Source: Jannaschia sp. W003
Lineage (GTDB): Bacteria > Pseudomonadota > Alphaproteobacteria > Rhodobacterales > Rhodobacteraceae
Length of the DNA: 64,000 bases
Assembly: GCF_025144335.1 (NCBI RefSeq)
Contig: NZ_CP083539.1
Coordinates: 2,233,501-2,297,500, forward strand
Direction: 5' to 3'
Below, one piece after another: positions 45,591-53,321 of this stretch. The position numbers and the translations under genes are program-made. Position 1 is the first letter of the stretch. Each line of letters begins with the position of its first letter. The notes beneath the pieces are model-generated. The model saw only the letters and a program-made list of their open reading frames with translations. It did no database searches and was not told where the DNA came from.

Positions 45591-46625
45591 ATGACCGTCC
45601 GCCTCGCCGCCCTCCTCGCGGCCACCGCCGCGCTGCCCGCCGGCGCCCAGACCCTCACCGTGTTCGACTACTCGGGCTTCGAGGACGCCGCCTTCCACGC
45701 CGACTACGTCGAGAAGCACGGGTCGGGCCCCGACTTTGCGTTCTTCGGCGACGAGGAGGAGGCGTTCCAGAAGCTGTCCTCCGGCTTCCGCGCCCCGGGC
45801 GTCACCCACATCTGCGCGGGCTCGGTCACGAAGTTCGTGGAATCCGGCCTCGTGGAGCCGTGGGACACCAGCCGCATCGACGCCTACGGCGATCTGAACA
45901 CCGACCTGACGGGCACGGACGTGGCCGGCGGCGGCGAGGTCTACTTCATCCCCACCGACTACGGATCGACGGCGACGGCCTACAACGCCGACGACGTGCC
46001 CGAGGAGGACGTGGCCACCCTCGAGGTGTTCAAGGACCCGAAGTACCAGGGCCGCGTCGCCCTGCCCGACAACGTCGACGACGCCTACGCGCTGGCCTAC
46101 CTCGCCACCGGCACCACCGACTGGACGAACGCCACCGACGAGCAGTTCGAGGCCGCCAGCGACTGGCTGCGCGAGGTGCACCCCAACCTGCGCACCTACT
46201 GGACCGACCCGGCGGAGCTGTCGCAGCTCCTCGCCTCGGGCGAGGTGCAGGTGGCCTGGGCTTGGAACGAGACCCTGCCGACCATGGCCGACGAGGGCTT
46301 CCCGATCGGCTTCGAGCGCGAGGCCGCCGAGGGCTCCTCGCTCTGGCTCTGCGGCTACGTCAACATGAAGGAATCCGACAGCGACGAGGACCTCGCCTAC
46401 GACTACGTCAACGCGATGCTGGCCCCCTCCTCGGCCGTGCCGCTGATGGAGGCCGGCTACGGCTCCTCGAATGCCGCCGCCATGTCCGAGCAGATCACCG
46501 AGGAGCAGCGCGTTGCCGGCGGCCTCGGCGAGATCGACGCCCCCGTGCTCGCGCAGCTCCCCATGGACGGCCAGCTCCGCCAGAAGCAGTCGGAGACCTT
46601 CGAGCGGATCAAGGCTGGCTTCTGA
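45591..46625 (+). CDS. Orphan periplasmic binding protein, PotD/spermidine-putrescine type
   Basis: 344 residues. Signal peptide MTVRLAALLAATAALPAGAQ (cleavage near residue 20), then the PotD-type fold with LTVFDYSGFEDAAF, YFIPTDYGSTATAYNAD, and AYDYVNAMLAPSSAVPLMEAGYGSSNAAA. No permease or ATPase genes are adjacent, so its transporter must be encoded elsewhere. It follows the GntR gene by 37 bases, so the two might be co-transcribed. A strong terminator follows. The actual ligand (polyamine or another cation) is unknown. Confidence 0.85.
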   Translation: MTVRLAALLAATAALPAGAQTLTVFDYSGFEDAAFHADYVEKHGSGPDFAFFGDEEEAFQKLSSGFRAPGVTHICAGSVTKFVESGLVEPWDTSRIDAYGDLNTDLTGTDVAGGGEVYFIPTDYGSTATAYNADDVPEEDVATLEVFKDPKYQGRVALPDNVDDAYALAYLATGTTDWTNATDEQFEAASDWLREVHPNLRTYWTDPAELSQLLASGEVQVAWAWNETLPTMADEGFPIGFEREAAEGSSLWLCGYVNMKESDSDEDLAYDYVNAMLAPSSAVPLMEAGYGSSNAAAMSEQITEEQRVAGGLGEIDAPVLAQLPMDGQLRQKQSETFERIKAGF

Positions 46626-46645
46626 GCCGGCGGAGATCGCCGCGG

Positions 46646-46672
46646 AAGGCCGCCCCCCGTGGGCGGCCTTTT
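46646..46672 (+). terminator. Strong rho-independent terminator after the binding-protein gene
   Basis: AAGGCCGCCC / GGGCGGCCTT forms a perfect 10-bp stem with a five-base loop, followed by TTTT. It ends the GntR/binding-protein transcript and insulates ssrA. Confidence 0.85.
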
Positions 46673-46717
46673 CGCGTTCCGGCCGTTAACCAATCGTACG
46701 GACGGCGCCCCTGCGTA

Positions 46718-46739
46718 TGCACGGGGGGTGCACGGGGGG
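46718..46739 (+). repeat. Two tandem copies of an 11-base repeat upstream of ssrA
   Basis: TGCACGGGGGG occurs twice in a row, flanked by GCGTA upstream and TACGC downstream, 32 bases before the ssrA -35 box. It might be an upstream control site or a simple slippage product. The remainder of the gap between the terminator and the ssrA promoter shows nothing else. Confidence 0.5.
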
Positions 46740-46770
46740 TGTACGCATGGCGCCCCCCCTCCCATGCCCC

Positions 46771-46799
46771 TTGATCGTCGGCCCGCGGGGGCCTACATT
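46771..46799 (+). promoter_or_regulatory. Candidate ssrA promoter
   Basis: TTGATC (46771-46776) and TACATT (46794-46799) are 17 bases apart. The start would be near 46806, which gives an acceptor piece of about 79 bases, the length expected for alphaproteobacterial tmRNA. Confidence 0.55.
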
Positions 46800-46805
46800 C
46801 GTCTC

Positions 46806-47120
46806 GTTCCTTCGGGGACTATGGTGATAAACGCGCCCGTAATAAGCGGATCGGACCCGGGGGCGGTACCCGGCGGCTCCACCAAACACCCTCATTGGGG
46901 GATCTTGGGGCCGAAACAGGATCGACGGACGTCTAAAGGGGTTAGCTTTTGCCCGGTGAGATACCACCGTTATCGGTTCAAGCTTTATAGTTGCCAATGA
47001 CAACAAAGCTCCGGTCGCGCTCGCTGCGTAAGCAGTGCGCAAGACCAAAACCTTAAGCCCTTGCGCCTAGCAGCGTAAGGCGGGGTCCGCAGGCACCTGG
47101 CAACAGAAGCCTGCACCTTT
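46806..47120 (+). ncRNA. ssrA: Permuted two-piece tmRNA
   Basis: The gene is circularly permuted. The acceptor piece comes first and ends CGGCTCC-A-CCA at 46874-46884. A ~22-base intervening segment follows. The coding piece then begins GGGGCCGAAACAGGATCGAC at 46907. GGGGCCG pairs perfectly with CGGCTCC to make the acceptor stem. The tag reading frame starts at GCC (46993) and reads ANDNKAPVALAA then TAA (47029-47031). A stem GCAGGC/GCCTGC near 47092-47117 closes the coding piece; both outer ends are approximate. It rescues stalled ribosomes and marks products for ClpXP. Confidence 0.93.
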
Positions 47121-47186
47121 CCCCCCGCGTTCCGCCACCGATTCGGGCATCCGGCCATTCCCCGCTCCCGTGGGGGCGATCCCGCC

Positions 47187-47217
47187 TTGTCTGCCCCGGG
47201 CCCGTCTGGTCTATCAT
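47187..47217 (+). promoter_or_regulatory. Possible sspB promoter
   Basis: A good -10 box TATCAT (47212-47217) lies 31 bases before the GTG of sspB. The best -35, TTGTCT (47187-47192), is 19 bases away, which is long. sspB may instead depend on read-through from ssrA. Confidence 0.3.
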
Positions 47218-47247
47218 GGTTTCCGTGACGGTCTTGGGGGTGTGACG

Positions 47248-47724
47248 GTGAGTGACGCGAGCGACGAGCCGGCCATCGACTACGGAACGATGATGCACGA
47301 CGCCATGCGCGGCCTGATCGCGCGCGTCCTGCGCCGCGTCGCCCGCGAGGGGCTGCCCGGCGAGCACCACTTCTTCATCACCTTCGACACCACCCACCCC
47401 GGCGTCGCCATCGCCGACTGGCTGCGCGAGCGCTATCCCGACGAGATGACCATCGTGCTCCAGCACTGGTTCCAGGGCCTCGAGGTGCGCGACGACGGCT
47501 TCACCGTCACGCTCAACTTCGGCGACAGCCCCGAGCCGCTGGTCGTGCCCTGGGGCGCGCTGGTGACCTTCGTAGACCCCTCCGTCGAGTTCGGCCTGCG
47601 CTTCGAGACCCGCGAGGACGCGACCCTCGAGGAGGAGGCCCCCTTCGCCGAGGTCGAGGCGGAGCCCGACACGCCCGCGGGGTCGGCCGAGGTCGTCTCG
47701 CTCGACAAGTTCCGCAAGCACTGA
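47248..47724 (+). CDS. sspB: ClpXP adaptor protein SspB
   Basis: A 158-residue adaptor that delivers ssrA-tagged proteins to Clp[41 protein letters not shown] is the alphaproteobacterial SspB N-terminus (residues ~11-49). The tag-binding domain is followed by an acidic linker ([16 protein letters not shown]) and the ClpX-docking C-terminal peptide [10 protein letters not shown]. The GTG at 47248 follows GGGGGTG; a GTG at 47242 is also possible. It directly follows ssrA, whose tag starts with the ANDN that alphaproteobacterial SspB recognises. Confidence 0.93.
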   Translation: MSDASDEPAIDYGTMMHDAMRGLIARVLRRVAREGLPGEHHFFITFDTTHPGVAIADWLRERYPDEMTIVLQHWFQGLEVRDDGFTVTLNFGDSPEPLVVPWGALVTFVDPSVEFGLRFETREDATLEEEAPFAEVEAEPDTPAGSAEVVSLDKFRKH

Positions 47725-47797
47725 GGCAGCGGGCGACAGACGCCTTTCGCTGCCCTCCCGCCCCCGCTATGCCTCCGCCCGTGACACGGAGGCGCCC

Positions 47798-49189
47798 ATG
47801 ACCGACACCCGCACCGAGACCGACAGCTTCGGTCCCCTCGAGGTCCCCGCGGACCGCCTGTGGGGCGCGCAGACCCAGCGCAGCATCCGCAACTTCCCGA
47901 TCGGGTGGGAGCGCCAGCCGGTCGCGATCGTGCGGGCGCTGGGCGCCGTGAAGCTCGCCGCCGCCACCGTGAACGAGGGCTTCGGCGACCTCGACGCGGA
48001 GCGCGCCAACGCCATCCGCGAGGCGGCGCGCGAGGTGTTCGAGGGCCGCCTCGACGACCACTTCCCGCTCGTGGTCTGGCAGACCGGATCGGGCACCCAG
48101 TCGAACATGAACGCCAACGAGGTGATCGCGAACCGCGCGATCCAGATCCTCGGCGGCACCGTCGGGTCCAAGGACACCGTGCACCCGAACGACCACTGCA
48201 ACATGGGCCAGTCGTCCAACGACACCTTCCCCACGGCGATGCACGTGGCCATCGGCATGACCGCCCGCGACGTGCTGCTGCCGGGGCTTCGCACGCTGCA
48301 CGAGGCCCTCGAGGCGAAGTCGGCCGAGTTCGCCGACATCATCAAGATCGGCCGCACCCACACCCAGGATGCCACGCCGCTGACCCTCGGCCAGGAGTTC
48401 GGTGGCTACGCCCACCAGGTCGCCAAGGGTATCGAGCGGGTCGAGGCCTGCCTGCCCGACATCTACGAGCTGGCCCAGGGCGGCACCGCCGTGGGCACGG
48501 GTCTGAACACCCGCAAGGGCTTCGCCGAGAAGGTCGCCGCCGAGATCGCCGCGATCACCGGCCTGCCCTTCGTGACCGCGCCGAACAAGTTCGAGGCCCT
48601 CGCCGCCCACGACGCGATGGTCATGTTCTCGGGCGCGCTTAAGACCGTGGCGGCCTCGCTGTTCAAGATCGCCAACGACATGCGCCTGCTCGGCTCCGGC
48701 CCCCGCTCGGGTCTGGGCGAGCTGATCCTGCCCGAGAACGAGCCGGGCAGCTCGATCATGCCGGGCAAGGTGAACCCCACGCAGGCCGAGGCGCTAACCA
48801 TGGTCTGCGCCCACGTCATGGGCAACGACGCCGCCGTCGGCTTCGCCGGCAGCCAGGGCCACTTCGAGCTCAACGTCTACAATCCGATGATGAGCTACAA
48901 CGTGCTCCAGTCCATGCAGCTTCTCGGCGACGCCGCCGCCAGCTTCACCGACAACATGGTGGTGGGCACGCAGGCCAACGTGGAGCGCATCGACCGGCTG
49001 ATGAAGGAGAGCCTGATGCTGGTCACCGCGCTCGCCCCGACCATCGGCTACGACAACGCCACCAAGGTCGCCAAGACCGCCCACCGCAACGGCACGACGC
49101 TGCGCGAGGAGGCCGTTGCCCTCGGCTTCGTGGACGAGGAGACCTTCGACCGCGTGGTGCGCCCCGAGCTGATGATCGGCCCGAAGTGA
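47798..49189 (+). CDS. fumC: Fumarate hydratase, class II
   Basis: A 463-residue iron-independent fumarase converting fumarate to malate. [11 protein letters not shown] (near residue 318), the NHPNDHCN-like [18 protein letters not shown] (residues ~128-145) and [17 protein letters not shown] are diagnostic. Full length. It begins a string with three small genes, starting with a GTGA overlap with the DUF4169 gene. Confidence 0.96.
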   Translation: MTDTRTETDSFGPLEVPADRLWGAQTQRSIRNFPIGWERQPVAIVRALGAVKLAAATVNEGFGDLDAERANAIREAAREVFEGRLDDHFPLVVWQTGSGTQSNMNANEVIANRAIQILGGTVGSKDTVHPNDHCNMGQSSNDTFPTAMHVAIGMTARDVLLPGLRTLHEALEAKSAEFADIIKIGRTHTQDATPLTLGQEFGGYAHQVAKGIERVEACLPDIYELAQGGTAVGTGLNTRKGFAEKVAAEIAAITGLPFVTAPNKFEALAAHDAMVMFSGALKTVAASLFKIANDMRLLGSGPRSGLGELILPENEPGSSIMPGKVNPTQAEALTMVCAHVMGNDAAVGFAGSQGHFELNVYNPMMSYNVLQSMQLLGDAAASFTDNMVVGTQANVERIDRLMKESLMLVTALAPTIGYDNATKVAKTAHRNGTTLREEAVALGFVDEETFDRVVRPELMIGPK

Positions 49190-49368
49190 GCGGAACGGTC
49201 GTCTCGCTGCGGGCGGCCCGCAAGGCGCGCGCCCGCGATGCCCGCCGCGCCGAGGCCGACGCCAACGCCGCGCGCCACGGGCGCACCAAGGTCGAGAAGG
49301 CGCGCGAGGCGGCCGAGGCCGAGGCGGCCCGCCGCCGCCTCGACGGCCACCGGCGGGACGAGCCGTGA
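49186..49368 (+). CDS. DUF4169 small basic helical protein
   Basis: 60 residues. The opening [22 protein letters not shown] and [20 protein letters not shown], rich in Arg and Ala and predicted helical, match DUF4169. It has no known function. The GTG overlaps the fumC stop by four bases and the TGA overlaps the next gene's GTG, so all are translated together. Confidence 0.82.
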   Translation: MSGTVVSLRAARKARARDARRAEADANAARHGRTKVEKAREAAEAEAARRRLDGHRRDEP

Positions 49369-49595
49369 CCGCCGCCCGGCCCCGCAAGCGGAGCCTGACG
49401 CTCCACGGCCACCGCACCAGCGTATCGCTCGAGGAGCCGTTCTGGATCGAACTGCAGGAGATGGCCCGCGACGAGGGGCTGTCGATCAACGCCCTCGCCG
49501 CCCGCATCGACCGCGAGCGCGGCGTCTCCGCCGGCCTCGCCTCGGCGCTGCGGGTCGCCGTCCTCAAGCGGCTCCGTGCGTTAGCCGAGGATTAA
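49365..49595 (+). CDS. Ribbon-helix-helix domain protein
   Basis: A 76-residue protein. HGHRTSVSLEEPFWIELQEMARDEGLSINALAARID fits the RHH fold (beta strand, two helices), expected to bind DNA as a dimer. No toxin gene is adjacent, so an antitoxin role is not supported. The GTG at 49365 overlaps the DUF4169 stop. Confidence 0.82.
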   Translation: MTAARPRKRSLTLHGHRTSVSLEEPFWIELQEMARDEGLSINALAARIDRERGVSAGLASALRVAVLKRLRALAED

Positions 49596-49619
49596 CCCTC
49601 ACCGGTTCATGATTCGCGG

Positions 49620-49853
49620 ATGGATGCGGAATACCTGCTCAGCCCCGCGGCGACCCAGTGGCTCGCGCAACTGTTCGAGAGCCGGGCCGCGCGAGACGGC
49701 GCGGTGATCCGGCGCAAGATGCGCGACGTCGATCGCCGGGTCGGGCGCGCGCCGTTCCTCGCGGAGATGCGGCGCCGCGGGTTCGGGGTGGTGGAGAATG
49801 CGGGGCAGTACGTCATCTTCTGCAACCGCGAGCCGCTGCGCCGCGTCGTCTGA
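49620..49853 (+). CDS. Conserved small protein of unknown function
   Basis: 77 residues, basic. WLAQLFESRAARDGAVIRRKMRDVDRRVGRAPFLAEMRRRGFGVVENAGQYVIFCNREP. It resembles short Rhodobacterales proteins sometimes mislabelled as phosphoribosylanthranilate isomerase; no such barrel is possible at this length. It begins 24 bases after the RHH gene, and a cluster of palindromes follows its stop. Confidence 0.72.
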   Translation: MDAEYLLSPAATQWLAQLFESRAARDGAVIRRKMRDVDRRVGRAPFLAEMRRRGFGVVENAGQYVIFCNREPLRRVV

Positions 49854-49858
49854 CGCCC

Positions 49859-49935
49859 GCGAACCCTTCGCGAAGGGTTCGCCCCACGGAGCCTTCGCGA
49901 AGGCTCCGCAGCGAAGTCTTGGCTCAAGACTTCGC
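49859..49935. repeat. Three consecutive palindromes between a small gene and aroB
   Basis: Palindrome 1 (49859-49882) is a loop-free 24-base perfect inverted repeat. Palindrome 2 (49888-49907) is 20 bases, GGAGCCTTCGCGAAGGCTCC. Palindrome 3 (49911-49935) is an 11-bp stem around GCT that includes the aroB stop and last codons. The first two share a CCTTCGCGAAGG core. It lies between convergent genes, so it could stop both transcripts, but three units suggest a repeat family. Confidence 0.75.
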
Positions 49936-51027
49936 GTCGCCAGACGCCGCCAGCACCGCCAGCACGGCCTCGCGTGGCACGTCCGCCGTCACGAAGGCCT
50001 CGCCCACGCCGCGCACCAGCACGAAGCGGAGCTTGCCGTCCCGCACCTTCTTGTCCTGCCCCATGAGGTCCAGCAGCGCCTCCGGCCCCGGCAGTCCCGG
50101 AACGTCGCGCAGCTCGCGGGGCAGGCCCATCGCCTCCAGGTGCGCCCGAACCCGCCCCGGCGCCTCCTGCGCACAAATGCCCAGTTGTGCCGACAGGTCG
50201 AAGGCCAGCGCGCAGCCCACCGCCACCGCCTCGCCGTGCAGCAGCCGGTCCGAGTAGCCCGTGGCCGCCTCCAGCGCGTGCGCGAAGGTGTGGCCGAGGT
50301 TCAGCAGCGCCCGGTCGCCCGCCTCGCGCTCGTCGCGCGCGACGATGGCGGCCTTCATCTCGACCGACCGGCGCACCGCCTCGGACAGTGCCGCCGGGTC
50401 GCCGCGCAGCCCCGGACCGTGCCGTTCCAGCCACGCGAAGAACCCCTCGTTCCCCAGCAGCCCGTACTTCGCCACCTCGCCGTAGCCCGCGCGGAAGTCG
50501 CGGTCCGGCAGCGTACCCAGCGCGCCCGTGTCGCACAGCACGAGCCGCGGCTGGTGGAACGCGCCCACAAGGTTCTTGCCGTGGCGCGTGTTGATGCCGG
50601 TCTTGCCGCCCACGGAGCTGTCGACCTGCGCCAGCAGCGTGGTCGGCACCTGCACGAACGGCACGCCGCGCAGGAGCGTTGCTGCCGCATAGCCGGCGAG
50701 GTCGCCGATCACGCCGCCACCGAGGGCGAGCACCACGTCGGCCCGCTCCGGGCGCTGATCCAGCAGCCATTCCACCGCGCGTGCGTACCCGTCCCAGCCC
50801 TTGGTCGCCTCGCCCGGCGGCAGCGCCAGCGCGGGCGCCTCGATCCCGCCCAGCCCCGCGCGCAGGCGGTCCAGCCAGAGGGGCGCGACCCGCTCCTCGG
50901 TCAGCACCAGCACCCGGCCGCGCGGCGCCTGGGGCGCCACCAGCGGCTCGGCACGGGCGATCAGGCCCGCGCCCACGTGGACCTCGTAGGATCGGTCCCC
51001 GAGGGGCACCGGGACGACGTGGGTCAT
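49924..51027 (-). CDS. aroB: 3-Dehydroquinate synthase
   Basis: A 367-residue NAD-dependent, metal-dependent enzyme making 3-dehydroquinate from DAHP in the shikimate pathway. LALGGGVIGDLAGYAAATLLRG (residues ~98-119), TTLLAQVDSSVGGKTGIN, GYGEVAKYGLLGNEGFF and LLNLGHTFAHALE (metal His) are present. The ATG at 51027 overlaps the aroK stop (ATGA). Its last codons lie inside the palindromic cluster. Confidence 0.95.
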   Translation of the reverse strand: MTHVVPVPLGDRSYEVHVGAGLIARAEPLVAPQAPRGRVLVLTEERVAPLWLDRLRAGLGGIEAPALALPPGEATKGWDGYARAVEWLLDQRPERADVVLALGGGVIGDLAGYAAATLLRGVPFVQVPTTLLAQVDSSVGGKTGINTRHGKNLVGAFHQPRLVLCDTGALGTLPDRDFRAGYGEVAKYGLLGNEGFFAWLERHGPGLRGDPAALSEAVRRSVEMKAAIVARDEREAGDRALLNLGHTFAHALEAATGYSDRLLHGEAVAVGCALAFDLSAQLGICAQEAPGRVRAHLEAMGLPRELRDVPGLPGPEALLDLMGQDKKVRDGKLRFVLVRGVGEAFVTADVPREAVLAVLAASGDAKS

Positions 51028-51587
51028 GCGCGCTCCGCGATCAGGTCGGCCCCGCGCAGGGTGTCGATCACCCGCGAGACCATGTCGGCGACCGTGTAGG
51101 CCGGGTCCGCGTCGACCACCAGCGGCGCCTCGGCGTAGCTCGGCCCGCGCTCGCGCAGGAGGCGAGCGAGCGTCGCCCTCGGATCGTCGGTCATCAGCAG
51201 CGGCCGCGTGGTCTTGTGGCGCACCCGGCTCCACAGAAGGTCCAGTTCGGCGCGCAGCCACACGGCGGTACCGGCCTCGGCGATGGCGGCGCGGTTCTCG
51301 GGGCGCAGGAACACCCCGCCGCCCGTGGACACGACGCCCGGCCCCGCGGCCAGCAGACGGCGCAGCACCTCGGTCTCGCGGTCGCGGAAGAAGCGCTCGC
51401 CGTCGCGCTCGAAGATCTCGGGGATGGTCATGCGCGAGGCGGCGACGATGGCCTCGTCGGTGTCGCGGAACGGCACGCCGAGGCGCTGGGCCAGGGCTGT
51501 GCCCACCGCCGTCTTGCCGCAACCCATCATGCCCACCAGAACGACCGGGGCGCGGAGGCCCGGCGCGTCTTCGCCCAACTCGACCAT
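51024..51587 (-). CDS. aroK: Shikimate kinase
   Basis: A 187-residue kinase with Walker A GMMGCGKTAVG (near residue 18) and the shikimate-binding DTDEAI and STGGGVFLRPENR segments. ARG-lid region RPLLMTDDPRATLARLLRERGPSY is typical. The ATG at 51587 has AAGGAAG upstream. It is translated with aroB. It diverges from a small membrane protein gene across 95 bases. Confidence 0.94.
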   Translation of the reverse strand: MVELGEDAPGLRAPVVLVGMMGCGKTAVGTALAQRLGVPFRDTDEAIVAASRMTIPEIFERDGERFFRDRETEVLRRLLAAGPGVVSTGGGVFLRPENRAAIAEAGTAVWLRAELDLLWSRVRHKTTRPLLMTDDPRATLARLLRERGPSYAEAPLVVDADPAYTVADMVSRVIDTLRGADLIAERA

Positions 51588-51682
51588 GGCGCTTCCTTGC
51601 CTGTTGCGGCCCCCGATGCCAAGGTCGCGCCGCGCCGGCGCCCTCGCGCGCGGGCCGAGAATCTGCACGAGACGGGACCTCC

Positions 51683-51811
51683 ATGCTGCGTTTGCTCAAG
51701 TACCTGCTGATCCTGGCGGTGGTCGCCGTCGTCGCGCTGTTCGGCTACTCCTACCTGCTGGAGCCGCAGGGCGCCCCCGTAACCCGAACCATCGAGATCG
51801 ATGCGGGCTGA
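51683..51811 (+). CDS. Short single-helix membrane protein
   Basis: 42 residues. MLRLLKYLLILAVVAVVALFGYSYLLEP forms a membrane helix with a short polar tail (TRTIEIDAG). GGGACCTCC lies before the ATG. Its final codons overlap the next gene's start by 11 bases. Similar short proteins occur before xerD-linked genes in relatives, in my recollection. Function unknown. Confidence 0.65.
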   Translation: MLRLLKYLLILAVVAVVALFGYSYLLEPQGAPVTRTIEIDAG

Positions 51812-53321
51812 CCTCCGCGCCGCGGCGCTGCTGCTTCTCGCCTCGGCGGTGGCGGCACCGGCGGCCGGGGACGCGCCGCGCTCGGCGATCCCGTGGCTGT
51901 CCGACAGCCTGCGCGCGCCGTCCGCCGCCGTGCCGCCCGCGGCGAGCGGCGCGGCCCCCGCCGCCGGCGAGCCCGCGGCGACCGCCGTGTCCGGCAGCGA
52001 GATCGCGGTGATGCCGATCGGCACGGTGCGGCGCGATGCGGTCGGGCTGCGCCCCGCGCAGGCGCTCGGCCTGCCGCGCGACCTCTTCGCCGGGTCCGAC
52101 CCCGTGCGCCTCGCGGAGCGCCTCTCCGCGGCGCCGGTGGACGCGCTGCCGGCGGCGCAGGCACTCGTGCGGATGCTGCTCGTGGCCGAGCTAGACCCGC
52201 CCCGCGCCGCGGGCGATCCCGACGCGCTGTTCCTCGCGCGGATCGACGCGCTGCTGCGCCGGGGCGCGCTGGACGACGCGCAGGCCTTCCTGGAGCGGGC
52301 GGGTGCCGCGGACCGCGGGGCCTTCCTGCGCTGGTTCGACGTGTCGCTGCTGACCGGCGACGACACCCGCGCCTGCGAGGCGATGGCGGCCAACCCCGGC
52401 ATCGCCCCCACGTTGCAGGCCCGCGTGTTCTGCCTCGCCCGCGCCGGCGACTGGGCCGCCGCCGCGCTGACGCTCGACACCGGTCGCGCGCTCGGAGCCA
52501 TCGCCCCCGCGGACGAGCTGCTGCTAGCCCATTTCCTCGACCCCGAATCCTTCGAGGGCGAGCCGCCCCCGCCCACGCCGCGTCCCATGACCCCGCTCGC
52601 CTACCGCCTGCTCGACGGCATCGGCGAGACGCCCGCCACGCGGGGCCTGCCGCTGGCCTTCTCGTTCGCGGACCTGCGCCCCAACGTCGGCTGGAAGGCG
52701 CAGATCGAGGCCGCGGAGCGCCTCGTGCGAGCCGGCGCGCTCGACCCGAACCGCCTGCTTGCGCTCTACACCGAACGGCGGCCCTCGGCTTCGGGCGGTG
52801 TGTGGGACCGGGCCGAGGCGGTGCAGCGCGTCGACGCCGCCCTTCTCGGCGGCGACCGGGCGGCCCTCGCCGCCGCGCTGCCCGACGCCGTGGAGCGCCT
52901 CGGCGCGGCCGACCTGCTCCTGCCTCTCGCCACGCTGCTCGGCGAGCGCGCGGCCCGCGCGCTGCCGGGTGACCCCCACGCGGCGCGGCTCGGTCTCCTG
53001 TCGCCCGGCGCCGAGTCGGTGGCCGACGCGGCCGCAGAGACGCACCCCTTCGCCGCCGGCGTGGCGCGCGGCGAGCCCGTCGACCCGACGACCCCGATCG
53101 AGCGTGCGGTCGCGGACGGCTTCGCCCGCCCGACCCCGGAGCGGCTGGAGCGGATGGCCCGCGAGGGACGGCTGGGCGAGGCCCTGCTCGACGTCGCGGA
53201 CGCGCTCCGGGGCGGCACCGACACGCCCCCGGACGAGCTGGAGGACGCGATCGCCACGCTGCGGGCCGCCGGCCTGCCCTCACTCGCCCGGCGCGTCGCG
53301 CTCGAGGCGCTGCTGCTGTGA
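51801..53321 (+). CDS. Secreted or periplasmic protein of unknown function
   Basis: 506 residues. The N-terminus MRADLRAAALLLLASAVAAPAAG is a signal peptide. The rest is a soluble, Ala/Leu-rich helical-repeat-like protein (repeated helix pairs with RAGDWAAAALTLDTGRALG, RAALAAALPDAVERLG), suggesting a TPR-like solenoid. No domain is recognised. It overlaps xerD by four bases (GTGA) and the small membrane gene by 11, so the three are translationally linked. Confidence 0.72.
   Translation: MRADLRAAALLLLASAVAAPAAGDAPRSAIPWLSDSLRAPSAAVPPAASGAAPAAGEPAATAVSGSEIAVMPIGTVRRDAVGLRPAQALGLPRDLFAGSDPVRLAERLSAAPVDALPAAQALVRMLLVAELDPPRAAGDPDALFLARIDALLRRGALDDAQAFLERAGAADRGAFLRWFDVSLLTGDDTRACEAMAANPGIAPTLQARVFCLARAGDWAAAALTLDTGRALGAIAPADELLLAHFLDPESFEGEPPPPTPRPMTPLAYRLLDGIGETPATRGLPLAFSFADLRPNVGWKAQIEAAERLVRAGALDPNRLLALYTERRPSASGGVWDRAEAVQRVDAALLGGDRAALAAALPDAVERLGAADLLLPLATLLGERAARALPGDPHAARLGLLSPGAESVADAAAETHPFAAGVARGEPVDPTTPIERAVADGFARPTPERLERMAREGRLGEALLDVADALRGGTDTPPDELEDAIATLRAAGLPSLARRVALEALLL

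Noticed and set aside
44833..45594. Alternative frame starting at ATG 44833, overlapping the GntR gene
   Set aside because: Reading is Arg-rich and unlike any family, whereas the frame from 44843 gives a full GntR/FCD protein.
46659..47000. Plus-strand ORF of 113 codons over the ssrA region
   Set aside because: It crosses the terminator, the ssrA promoter and both tmRNA pieces, which explain the sequence; it resembles no protein.
49365..49853. Toxin-antitoxin pair made from the RHH protein and the 77-residue protein
   Set aside because: The 77-residue protein lacks any recognisable RelE, PIN or other toxin signature and is separated by 24 bases; no evidence beyond small size.
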